A DNA stretch of 64,000 nt, from positions 641,942 through 705,941 of the forward strand of contig BCKE01000010.1 of the NCBI GenBank assembly GCA_001600495.1, in the 5' to 3' direction. Position 1 is the stretch's first letter; the number at the start of each line of letters is the position of its first letter. A program made the translations under genes and the position numbers. This document shows, piece by piece, positions 57,533 to 64,000 of this stretch. This DNA comes from Pilasporangium apinafurcum. Taxonomy: Eukaryota; Oomycota; Peronosporomycetes; Pythiales; Pythiaceae. The notes under the pieces are model-generated. The model did no database searches. It had not been told where the DNA came from and worked only from the letters and a program-made list of their open reading frames with translations.

Positions 57533-57928
57533 CACGAGGAGAGCTCGAATGAGGCTGCATTTTTAACCTTTTTCCCCCAAGTGTACTGCCGGAAGTACAC
57601 TTGTACTATATGAAGTACATTCTCTTTTACAGTGTGTTAGTTTCTACTGGATTTAGCAACGAGCACTCCACTTGGCATAAAAGAGCAGATTCTGAGGATT
57701 CTCCCTCTATTTCATTTTCTGCAGGGTGACAAACAGTTCTGACGATATTGACGTGTGGAGATTGTAAGGTAGGTGGGTAATTGGAAAATGATCGTGTTTC
57801 TGGCTGTAACTACCTACTGATTATCCATTTGTAAACAGCTATGTATTCTTATTGCTAAGCATTCCTTCTACAACTATCCTGAACCTTCTACCAATTCTTT
57901 TGAATTGTTAATAGTGTTCTGACCAAAT
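57533..57928. other. Spacer between transposase fragment and Fanzor
   Basis: About 400 bp of AT-rich DNA holding the hairpin at 57578-57603 and probably the promoter of the Fanzor frame. No coding stretch seen. Confidence 0.45.
57578..57603. repeat. Hairpin, 10-bp perfect arms
   Basis: CAAGTGTACT (57578-57587), a 6-base loop, then AGTACACTTG (57594-57603). It is preceded by a T/C run and followed by further AAGTAC copies (57612-57617). It lies between the transposase fragment and the Fanzor ORF and resembles in style the palindrome after that ORF; it may mark the left end of a mobile unit. Confidence 0.6.
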
Positions 57929-59404
57929 GTGCGCTTCTGGAACCCACCTTCTCNCACTATGCTTGCAACTCTCGTTCGCGACAGTGACTATTTCGAAAAG
58001 CACCAAGACAAGATAATCAAGAGTGCTGTTTCACTGCTNGTNCNTGCAAGCATCCAAACTCAGCATAGCTTATCCAACCTGATGCCCGCGTACTCCAGGT
58101 TCAAAAAGTATCCCATCCCTACTGCGGAGATTATTTGGATGCAGGAATTATCGGATAGAGTGAGAAACGAGATCGGACCGCTGCCACTCGACTTGAACAA
58201 ATCACCGGAACGTCACATGTTCTTTCTCCGCACAATGCTGATAGACATACAAGCTCACGTGGATGATGGAATGAAGGATTACCGAGTCTGGTCTCTGCTT
58301 CCACAGAAACATTTCAGACCCATTTTCATCAAGATCAACACCACCGTCCTGAAGGAACTTGCTAAGGCTTTGGGTGACCCGGTTGAGCTTTACGGCGATA
58401 ACGCTGAGTTATGGCGCACATACTTCAATATAGGTCTTGTGACCAAAGTCCAGCGAAAGGAGTTTGAGCACTTCATCTCGACCGACGGTATGTCAGTTGG
58501 TGTGGTAATCTCCCGTCCAAAGCTTCCCACGAGAGAGAAAAAAGAGAGATTTTCTCTTAAAGACCAGACTATCGGTTTAGATTCGGGAAGAAAGAAGATC
58601 TTCACTGCTATTATCTATAAAGAGGGAAACATGGCTACGCTGCAAAATCCGAAAGGAGAGAACGTGAAGCATGAAGTCATCCACTGGTCGAAGGGCTGTT
58701 TCTACAGAGAGTGCGGCTACCATAGACGAACAAAGTTGACCAAAGAGTGGATTGCTGCTGAGCCTGACATCAAAACCTTCAATGAAAAGGTTCCTTCGGC
58801 AAAAGTTGCGGACCTTGTCTCTTATTTGGAACGGGTGAGATTTTGTCTCGTGTATTTGGATCATCTTCTTGACATGTATTCATCAAAGAAAATGAAGAGG
58901 CTACGATGGTCGACCTACATTCGTCGACAACAGACGTACGAGAAGGTAGTCAAGAACCTTGCAGGTGGTGATAAACAAACCGTTATCGCGTATGGAGATA
59001 CAAGTTTCACAAGCTCAGCTAAAGGCAACATTGCTGTTCCCACAACGACCCTACGGGAGAAAATTGGCTCCAGGTGTCGTGTTGCTGATGTGGATGAGTT
59101 CAGGACGAGCATGCTGTGTTGTGCTTGTCATAAGAAGATGAAGGGGTTCGTCCTTGACGGAAGGATTGTCAGTGACGGTCTTTATGGTGTACGACACTGC
59201 AAAAATAGTGAATGCCATCGCACATTGTGGGACCATGACATCAACGCCGCAATCAACATTTTGAGGCTATTCATCGACCAAGTGAAGAAAAGAGGAGACT
59301 CGAGGTGTTTACGAGGAAAAAGAATGAATTGGTACTCGAAATCAAAAACTGAGGTGATAAACGATCTCACTGCTATGATTCTGGAAACAGATGAGTGTAA
59401 CTAG
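57929..59404 (+). CDS. Fanzor nuclease (TnpB-like, RNA-guided), open and apparently intact
   Basis: A 491-codon frame; the first ATG is 57959. Fanzor proteins are eukaryotic TnpB relatives known to cut DNA guided by an RNA encoded around the 3' end of the gene. The RuvC core is present: RuvC-I QTIGLDSGRKKIFTAI (Asp at residue 218), AYGDTSF before the second motif, DVDEFRTSMLC (Glu at 390, the position Fanzors use) and DHDINAAINI (Asp 435/437). Between the second and third lies a zinc knuckle: CCACHKK and CKNSEC. The N-terminal 200 residues are helical (IPTAEIIWMQELSDRVRNE, KPLLPQKHFRP-like SLLPQKHFRPIFIKIN), fitting the wedge/recognition lobe. No stop interrupts the frame. Four Ns (57954, 58039, 58042, 58044) lie in the N-terminal part, so the true start or a frameshift there cannot be excluded. 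It is carried by a transposon island and is probably not a host gene. Confidence 0.85.
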   Translation: MRFWNPPSXTMLATLVRDSDYFEKHQDKIIKSAVSLXXXASIQTQHSLSNLMPAYSRFKKYPIPTAEIIWMQELSDRVRNEIGPLPLDLNKSPERHMFFLRTMLIDIQAHVDDGMKDYRVWSLLPQKHFRPIFIKINTTVLKELAKALGDPVELYGDNAELWRTYFNIGLVTKVQRKEFEHFISTDGMSVGVVISRPKLPTREKKERFSLKDQTIGLDSGRKKIFTAIIYKEGNMATLQNPKGENVKHEVIHWSKGCFYRECGYHRRTKLTKEWIAAEPDIKTFNEKVPSAKVADLVSYLERVRFCLVYLDHLLDMYSSKKMKRLRWSTYIRRQQTYEKVVKNLAGGDKQTVIAYGDTSFTSSAKGNIAVPTTTLREKIGSRCRVADVDEFRTSMLCCACHKKMKGFVLDGRIVSDGLYGVRHCKNSECHRTLWDHDINAAINILRLFIDQVKKRGDSRCLRGKRMNWYSKSKTEVINDLTAMILETDECN

Positions 59405-59409
59405 TTTCC

Positions 59410-59447
59410 CCACGTGCTCTGTACTTCGCGAAGTACAGAGCACGTGG
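59410..59447. repeat. Perfect 38-bp palindrome just after the Fanzor stop
   Basis: Two 19-base arms with no loop: CCACGTGCTCTGTACTTCG (59410-59428) and its exact reverse complement (59429-59447). It begins 5 bases after the Fanzor stop codon (59402-59404). It shares the core GAAGTAC with the hairpin at 57578-57603. As RNA it would form a strong stem. It could be part of the Fanzor guide RNA scaffold, a transposon end recognised by a transposase, or a terminator-like structure. Confidence 0.85.
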
Positions 59448-59630
59448 AGTAAAGGCTAATGACACTTTAGTATGCACACAGTTGATCTATAACGAAACTT
59501 ATACTAAATTTGTACCAATAAAACTTTTCAATGTGTGTCTCTGCAATGCACGAACTTGTGATGCAAGCAAAAAATTTGAAATTAGCGTCACTACTACTTG
59601 TTGAACTTGAGATACCAATTTGGAACGAAA
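59448..59630. other. Upstream region of the F-box gene
   Basis: About 180 bp from the palindrome to the start codon at 59631; AT-rich, with a possible TATA-like ATAAAACTTTT near 59518. No terminal repeat of the island could be fixed. Confidence 0.35.
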
Positions 59631-60834
59631 ATGGAAGAACAGCAGCCGCTGCTGCCGCCGTCGGTAGCTTCGCGGGAGGAGCGGCAGCGGAAGAACCGCG
59701 GGAAACGCGTCAAACTCTACTCGAAGCGGCTGCGACAGCAATGGCGTATCATTGTGGAGTATTTAGACCCAATGGCGCTCGTGGTGCTAGGCAGCACTTG
59801 CCGAAGGTTGCAGTATTTGCTGGATGATGAACAACTCTGGTGGGTTAGAAAGGTATCTCCAATAGCGTTTAGAACGCAATAAAGCAATGGTCTGGTTATG
59901 TGACAAATGGTGTATAGGCAACAGGCGTATGAGCGATTCCGTCAGCAGGCACTAACCCAGTTGCTCTTAAGCAGTAACACCGGTGAAGTGCACGGCGATG
60001 CAAATTCTAATTCAGCAAAGTTGAAACTCCAACGATTGGTAAGTGATCATAGTCATATCTTCGGCCTCAAAACGATATGCACACGGGTTGACTAAGCGCC
60101 GCTTATTTGTTTCGTATGCTTGTTCTGATGGTAGGTGCATATGCGGCGCTTACTTGATCCGACACATGCTCTGCTGGTACAATGCTTACCCCTTGATTAC
60201 ACATGGTGAATTGTCTCATAGTACATGCTTATTCAGAGACGCATGCGTGAGGCTGAGCGTGAAGTGTATAGTTTATCGTTGTGGCAGGTACGACTTTCTA
60301 TGAATGCTCTCAGGATCTGGTTGTATGGCATTTCAGTCTTGAAAGGTGCTGAGTAGAAACAAGTTCAAAGCACCGCTTGCATAAATATTCCCTGGGTTCT
60401 TCTGCTTTGCTGTCTCAGCATTTGGGGATACTGTGACAGTAGTGCAAGCCAAGTGATTCAGCAGCAAGCGACCAATCCAATTAAGATCGTGCGTATAGTC
60501 GTTAGCACAAAATTTGTTAGGCTGACTCAAGTGCCCACGTTGATGAGGGTCTGTTTTGCCTCTGTAGTTCCTAGTGGTCGAAGACGCATTGTCGGTAGTA
60601 GCAGTGTTGGTGTTAAGCTTCGCTCCATTAACTTTGAACGCACTCTGGACCGCTGGAATACTTGCCGTCATCCAAATCGCTGTGATGGTGCACGGGTTCG
60701 TCACATGGGTCACGCTGGAGCAAGTGCTGCACGCATTCCTTGTGCTCATCCTCTGCGTCGTCAATATCATTCTCATCAAGCAACGACGAGATACTTATTA
60801 CCAAGAAATGGCACATTTCCGCTCATCCTACTGA
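59631..60834 (+). CDS. F-box-like protein with C-terminal membrane segments (model provisional)
   Basis: Seven exons (59631-59852, 59925-60038, 60135-60176, 60222-60287, 60314-60345, 60419-60488, 60568-60834) join in frame to 270 residues. The first exon has an F-box-like core (WRIIVEYLDPMALVVLGSTCRRL and DDEQLWW, read in two pieces). Middle exons are helical and charged (QRRMREAEREVYSL, then LWQDLVVWHFSLE). The last exon encodes about four hydrophobic helices (ALSVVAVLVLSFAPL, GILAVIQIAVMVHGFV, HAFLVLILCVVNIIL) and a polar end (YYQEMAHFRSSY). F-box proteins recruit targets to SCF ubiquitin ligases, but an F-box joined to a multi-span membrane tail is unusual. The 45-bp and 73-96-bp introns were placed by phase, so two separate genes cannot be excluded. 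Confidence 0.55.
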
Positions 60835-60962
60835 CAGCAAAACGAAGCAGATAGTGCATCGTAATTGGCTATGTGCATTCATGGTTTTGTATGTATGTTC
60901 CGTCCATCATATTTCTATTTTTCAATCAAATAACGACTATCACCTAAAAAACTATCTAAACC

Positions 60963-62012
60963 TTACTGGTACCACGTATCAAAGCAGCAGCCAGGTAAAC
61001 CAATGGTGCCCCTCGTGTCAATCGCGAATCCCGATCGTGTCCATACTGAAGATGACGGTGTCCGCATCCTTTCAGCGCACTTGACAGCATCCTCTTGGTC
61101 GTAAAACACGCCTTGCACTACTACATCCGTCAGTTGTGTACGAAAGAGTGGCTCACGCAGCGATAATTCTTCGTCTCGTTCCAGCGGCGCACGTGGTCGG
61201 TTGGTGATGTCGTTGCGTGCATGCAGCCATTTGGGATCCACCTGCTTTCTAACCTTACGCTCACGAGCACGACTGAGTAATGAATCGCTTACGTTGGTTG
61301 CTACATCCGTCTGCTGTTGTAGTGGTGTCAATGGATATCGTTGCTGCTGATACCGAGCCATATGATTACGGCGAGCGTGAATCGCATCGGTAGCTGCGTC
61401 GCCTTTCTCGCTTGGTGTGAGTTCGATGCTACCAACATCGTTCTGTGTGTTTCGGTTCTTTTCCTCCTGCGCGACATATTGTTCCAATACTCGACTTGAA
61501 TGCATTTGTACGCGCTCAAGTGGTGCTGGCAATGAATTAGGTGAAGCATTCTCTTGGACATCAACAATGTCTGCTGCGTGGGCGAACGCAATGATGCGAT
61601 CTCGATTGAAGAACGCTGGATTCAGTCGCTTGCCCATTAAAATCGGTTTCCTATTCTTCTGCCTATAATCACCATCATTAGGACTACTCGCTCTTTCAGT
61701 TTCTAACTTCATGAATGGGTGAAGATGTGGTACAGGCGCAGGTTGAGGTGCCATGTGATCGTCGTCGTCCTCGTCGTCCCGAGTATTAGGTGGACGCTGT
61801 AGCCGCTGCTGTTGTTCTGGGACTGCTGGTGGTGGCCGTGGGATGGATCCGTAGAGAGATGGAATCCCACGGATCGATGGCGGCGCCTGTGGTCGTGGCG
61901 GTGGCGGCATCGGCGCGAGCACCTCTTCTTCACCGTTGACTTCCTTCATCACCACCGTCGCCATTTTCATTTTTTGTTGATTGTTAATACGCGACTCAGA
62001 TTCAGATTGCAT
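60963..62012 (-). CDS. Pro/Gln-rich protein of unknown function
   Basis: Single-exon gene of 349 residues. The first 120 residues are Pro-rich and disordered (PMPPPPRPQAPP, an acidic DDEDDDD run). Then PILMGKRLNPAFFNRDRIIAF, a helical region and an Arg-rich block (LLSRARERKVRKQVDPKW). The last 60 residues look ordered (LTDVVVQGVFYDQEDAVKCAE, SSSVWTRSGFAIDTRGTIG, GCCFDTWYQ), which may be a small beta-rich domain. No family recognised. A start 13 residues or more downstream (MKMATVVMKEV) is possible. It is convergent with the F-box gene and 210 bp from the XRN2 stop. Confidence 0.7.
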   Translation of the reverse strand: MQSESESRINNQQKMKMATVVMKEVNGEEEVLAPMPPPPRPQAPPSIRGIPSLYGSIPRPPPAVPEQQQRLQRPPNTRDDEDDDDHMAPQPAPVPHLHPFMKLETERASSPNDGDYRQKNRKPILMGKRLNPAFFNRDRIIAFAHAADIVDVQENASPNSLPAPLERVQMHSSRVLEQYVAQEEKNRNTQNDVGSIELTPSEKGDAATDAIHARRNHMARYQQQRYPLTPLQQQTDVATNVSDSLLSRARERKVRKQVDPKWLHARNDITNRPRAPLERDEELSLREPLFRTQLTDVVVQGVFYDQEDAVKCAERMRTPSSSVWTRSGFAIDTRGTIGLPGCCFDTWYQ

Positions 62013-62221
62013 ACAAAAATCAAATTAAACCTCGAACAAAAACACATTCCCGCCAAAACAAAAGATGGATACGTTCCTGCTCATGTTTGATGCTTTCGTT
62101 GTTTTCTGTGTAAGTGAATGAAATCACCATTCCTACAATTACGTTTGGTACTATTCGCCTTCTTCAGCTGCTTTATATTCAAACCATAGAATGAGCTGAT
62201 GTGCAGAACGCAATGGACAAA

Positions 62222-64000
62222 TTATCTGTCATACCGACCAGAGCTAGCACTACCACGTCCTCCGCCACTATTGCTATTGTAGTTGCTCTGGTGGGAGCCT
62301 CGCTGTTGATGCATGGTACGCAGACCGGCCTTCAGTGCCTCAAGACCTCGTGGAGCCTGCGCTGGCGGTGGTGGTGCATTCGATGAAAAGGATTGTACAG
62401 GTTGCAAACTGCCACCGAATGCAGACTGAATTGGAGCTCCACCACTGCGGGGATAACTGCTACCACCTCGGTTAGCGCCCGCGCTACTGTAATGGTTATT
62501 GCCTCCACCGTAGCCACGGTTACCACTACCAGAATTATTCTGGTACGAGTTACTGTACCCACCGTATTGTCCGCCACTGCCGCCATCACCATATCCTCGG
62601 TTATCTCGCTGGTTATAGCTGTTGTTGTATCCGCCGCTGTTCCGGTAGTCATTGCGTCCGTAGGAATTATTGTTGTACTGGTTGTTGTGTCCTCCTCTAC
62701 CACCACCAGTATTGTTATTACCACCGAATCGCCCACGCTTGTTGCGAGGCTCTTGGGATCCCCAATTGCCGAACCCGTTCGTCAAATATTGATTGTACTC
62801 GGCACCACCTTGACTACCTTGAGCATATCGATCCACATTCAGATTGTTGTTCGTGTACCGCTGCTGACTTCCGTATTGCTGTTGGCCATAGTTTGAGTTC
62901 TGGTACCCACCACCACGGCCACCTCCACTATTACCTCGTGATTGGAAATTATGACGGACATTCGTCGCATTATTGGCACCACCTGCCAAATCCACAATGT
63001 TGATATTTGCCTTGCCAAAGAACGGGATGGAGATTCGCTTGTCACTCTCCGTGATCAATACAGGTGCAGGCGCTTCCGCACCTTCCAATATACAGCAACG
63101 GTGAACCAGCTTCGGAGGCAGTTTGTACTGAAAGCTGTAACACTGGTTGTTTGGGATATCCATTAAATGCTGTTGTGATTTCTGTGGGCTTGGCACAACC
63201 GCACCGATAGGGAAGTAAACAGCATCGATGTAGATTAGGGTTCCACTAAAGGATTCTGATATTTGAGGATCGGCAAGTGCTTCTGCACCTTCCACTGTGG
63301 GCAATTCACGAGCCACAGGGCATTTGGAGTAGAAAAAGACCAGCTCTTTGCCGAATCGCTCATTACGTTTTCGCTCAGCTTCTGTCAGCTTGGTATTGGG
63401 TTCTTTCATTGCTTCAAGCAAACGATCTTCATCAATGAACGGCAACAGTACTACCCACAACCAAGGCATAGCCTTTCCATTGGGATCTACAGGAATGTCG
63501 GTCGGGTAAAAGTCAATAATGGGAGATTCTGAATCGGACATAAGCCAGCGATATGGCTTTGGAATGGCGTGGCTACTACCAGCTGGGAACACTCCCATCA
63601 ATTGCTCAAAAGGTCGGAACGGAACGCCTTCGTCAAATTCGATCTTGAAGCGATCAATATTACGTAAATCGGACGCAAATGGTGCATAATGGAATGGATA
63701 AAACCATTGCCATGAGGCACATCCCGAGTAATAATACTTCATAACCCAGCAAAGCCCTTCAATATAGCTTTGGAATACTTTTTCACGACCGCCACCATGT
63801 TCAATGTCATCTGCCTTCATTTTGTCGTTATAATATCTTGTCTTCCATCCTGGTTCGCCTAGACGCACAACATCTTGCACTTCTTCACGGTATTTTTCCA
63901 GTTGATTCTCAACGGTTTCTTTTATCCGCGCTTTCACAGCTTCTTCGGCAGTCATTCCGCCATACTTTTTATCTGCTTCAATCACCGTCTTGTCAAGCCG
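62222..64000 (-). CDS. XRN2: Nuclear 5'-3' exoribonuclease XRN2/Rat1, C-terminal part (partial at right edge)
   Basis: The window holds the last 590 or so residues; the N-terminal nuclease half lies beyond the right edge. The Rat1/XRN2 conserved region 2 is clear: EPGWKTRYYNDKMKADD, EGLCWVMKYYYSGCASWQWF, YPFHYAPFASDLRNID, PFRPFEQLMGVFPAGSSHAI, SPIIDFYPTDIPVDPNGK and WLWVVLLPFIDEDRLLEAM. The tail from about residue 360 onward is Gly/Asn/Tyr/Ser-rich with RGG-type repeats, as in plant and protist XRN2-like proteins. XRN2/Rat1 degrades uncapped RNA in the nucleus and helps end transcription by RNA polymerase II (torpedo model). No intron is seen in this part. XRN1 is less likely because the SH3-like/D domains that follow in XRN1 are absent. 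Confidence 0.93.
   Translation of the reverse strand, partial: RLDKTVIEADKKYGGMTAEEAVKARIKETVENQLEKYREEVQDVVRLGEPGWKTRYYNDKMKADDIEHGGGREKVFQSYIEGLCWVMKYYYSGCASWQWFYPFHYAPFASDLRNIDRFKIEFDEGVPFRPFEQLMGVFPAGSSHAIPKPYRWLMSDSESPIIDFYPTDIPVDPNGKAMPWLWVVLLPFIDEDRLLEAMKEPNTKLTEAERKRNERFGKELVFFYSKCPVARELPTVEGAEALADPQISESFSGTLIYIDAVYFPIGAVVPSPQKSQQHLMDIPNNQCYSFQYKLPPKLVHRCCILEGAEAPAPVLITESDKRISIPFFGKANINIVDLAGGANNATNVRHNFQSRGNSGGGRGGGYQNSNYGQQQYGSQQRYTNNNLNVDRYAQGSQGGAEYNQYLTNGFGNWGSQEPRNKRGRFGGNNNTGGGRGGHNNQYNNNSYGRNDYRNSGGYNNSYNQRDNRGYGDGGSGGQYGGYSNSYQNNSGSGNRGYGGGNNHYSSAGANRGGSSYPRSGGAPIQSAFGGSLQPVQSFSSNAPPPPAQAPRGLEALKAGLRTMHQQRGSHQSNYNSNSGGGRGSASSGRYDR

Noticed and set aside
57929-59404. Fanzor as a host-domesticated gene
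   Set aside because: No intron, lies inside a transposon island with Ns, and I see no sign of conservation, so a mobile-element passenger is the simpler reading.
56091-59450. Viral or Polinton-like element as the source of the Fanzors
   Set aside because: Only transposase and Fanzor sequences are seen. No capsid, packaging ATPase or DNA polymerase motif was found nearby.
62393-62896. Plus-strand Val/Ile/Ser/Thr-rich frame
   Set aside because: Antisense of the Gly/Asn-rich XRN2 tail, with the repeat-driven composition expected of a shadow.

Overview
The window reads as nuclear DNA of an oomycete (stramenopile), most likely a compact-genome, zoospore-forming type such as Albugo. That is inference from several things: dense genes on both strands, short GT-AG introns (mostly about 45-160 bp), CCAAT boxes in the intergenic spaces, two flagellar genes (IFT20 and a CFAP77 homologue), long Ser/Gln-rich tails, and protein families shared with other oomycetes. 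I could not run a similarity search, so names rest on motifs recognised by eye and on gene models whose exons join in frame.

Layout. 1-1173: end of an ankyrin-repeat gene. 1614-4478: major vault protein. 5082-8047: a large protein with a CID-like segment and a SET-like C-terminus. 8149-8994 (minus): RING-H2 protein. 9856-11139: Cys-rich zinc protein. 11531-14398 (minus): RING/CUE/triple-CCCH protein. 16117-18725: methionine synthase reductase. 19108-23218: DENND4-like Rab exchange factor. 23417-25561 (minus): ataxin-10. 26811-27221: histone H3. 28325-28977 (minus): IFT20. 29162-29894: PEX4-type E2. 30021-31639 (minus): trimethylguanosine synthase, sharing a 157-bp promoter with a SEL1L/HRD3-like ERAD protein (31797-35642). 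35731-39427 (minus): WDR24 of GATOR2. 39.5-41.5 kb: unresolved coding. 42395-43708 (minus): coiled-coil protein. 44815-45849: leucyl/phenylalanyl-tRNA-protein transferase-like protein. 46171-49358 (minus): Ras exchange factor. 50510-52907 (minus): glucosidase II beta. 53920-54760 (minus): CFAP77. 55173-55868: NIFK/Nop15-type ribosome biogenesis factor.

The most interesting part is a transposon island at 56.1-59.45 kb between NIFK and an F-box/membrane protein gene. It holds (i) a decayed Fanzor on the minus strand, (ii) the C-terminal part of a decayed DDE transposase, and (iii) a second Fanzor reading frame (57929-59404) that is open end to end and keeps the RuvC D/E/D residues and the zinc-knuckle cysteines. 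Eight bases separate most of its stop codon from a perfect 38-bp palindrome, and a second hairpin lies about 330 bp upstream. Fanzor proteins are the eukaryotic relatives of TnpB, known as RNA-guided DNA nucleases, so the 3' palindrome zone is the obvious place to look for its guide RNA.

The window closes with an unknown Pro/Gln-rich protein (60963-62012, minus) and the C-terminal part of the nuclear 5'-3' exoribonuclease XRN2/Rat1 (62222 to the right edge, minus). Apart from the island the genes are ordinary single-copy housekeeping genes: RNA processing (TGS1, XRN2, NIFK), protein quality control (SEL1L, glucosidase II beta, E2, RING proteins), trafficking and TORC1 signalling (DENND4, WDR24), and flagella.
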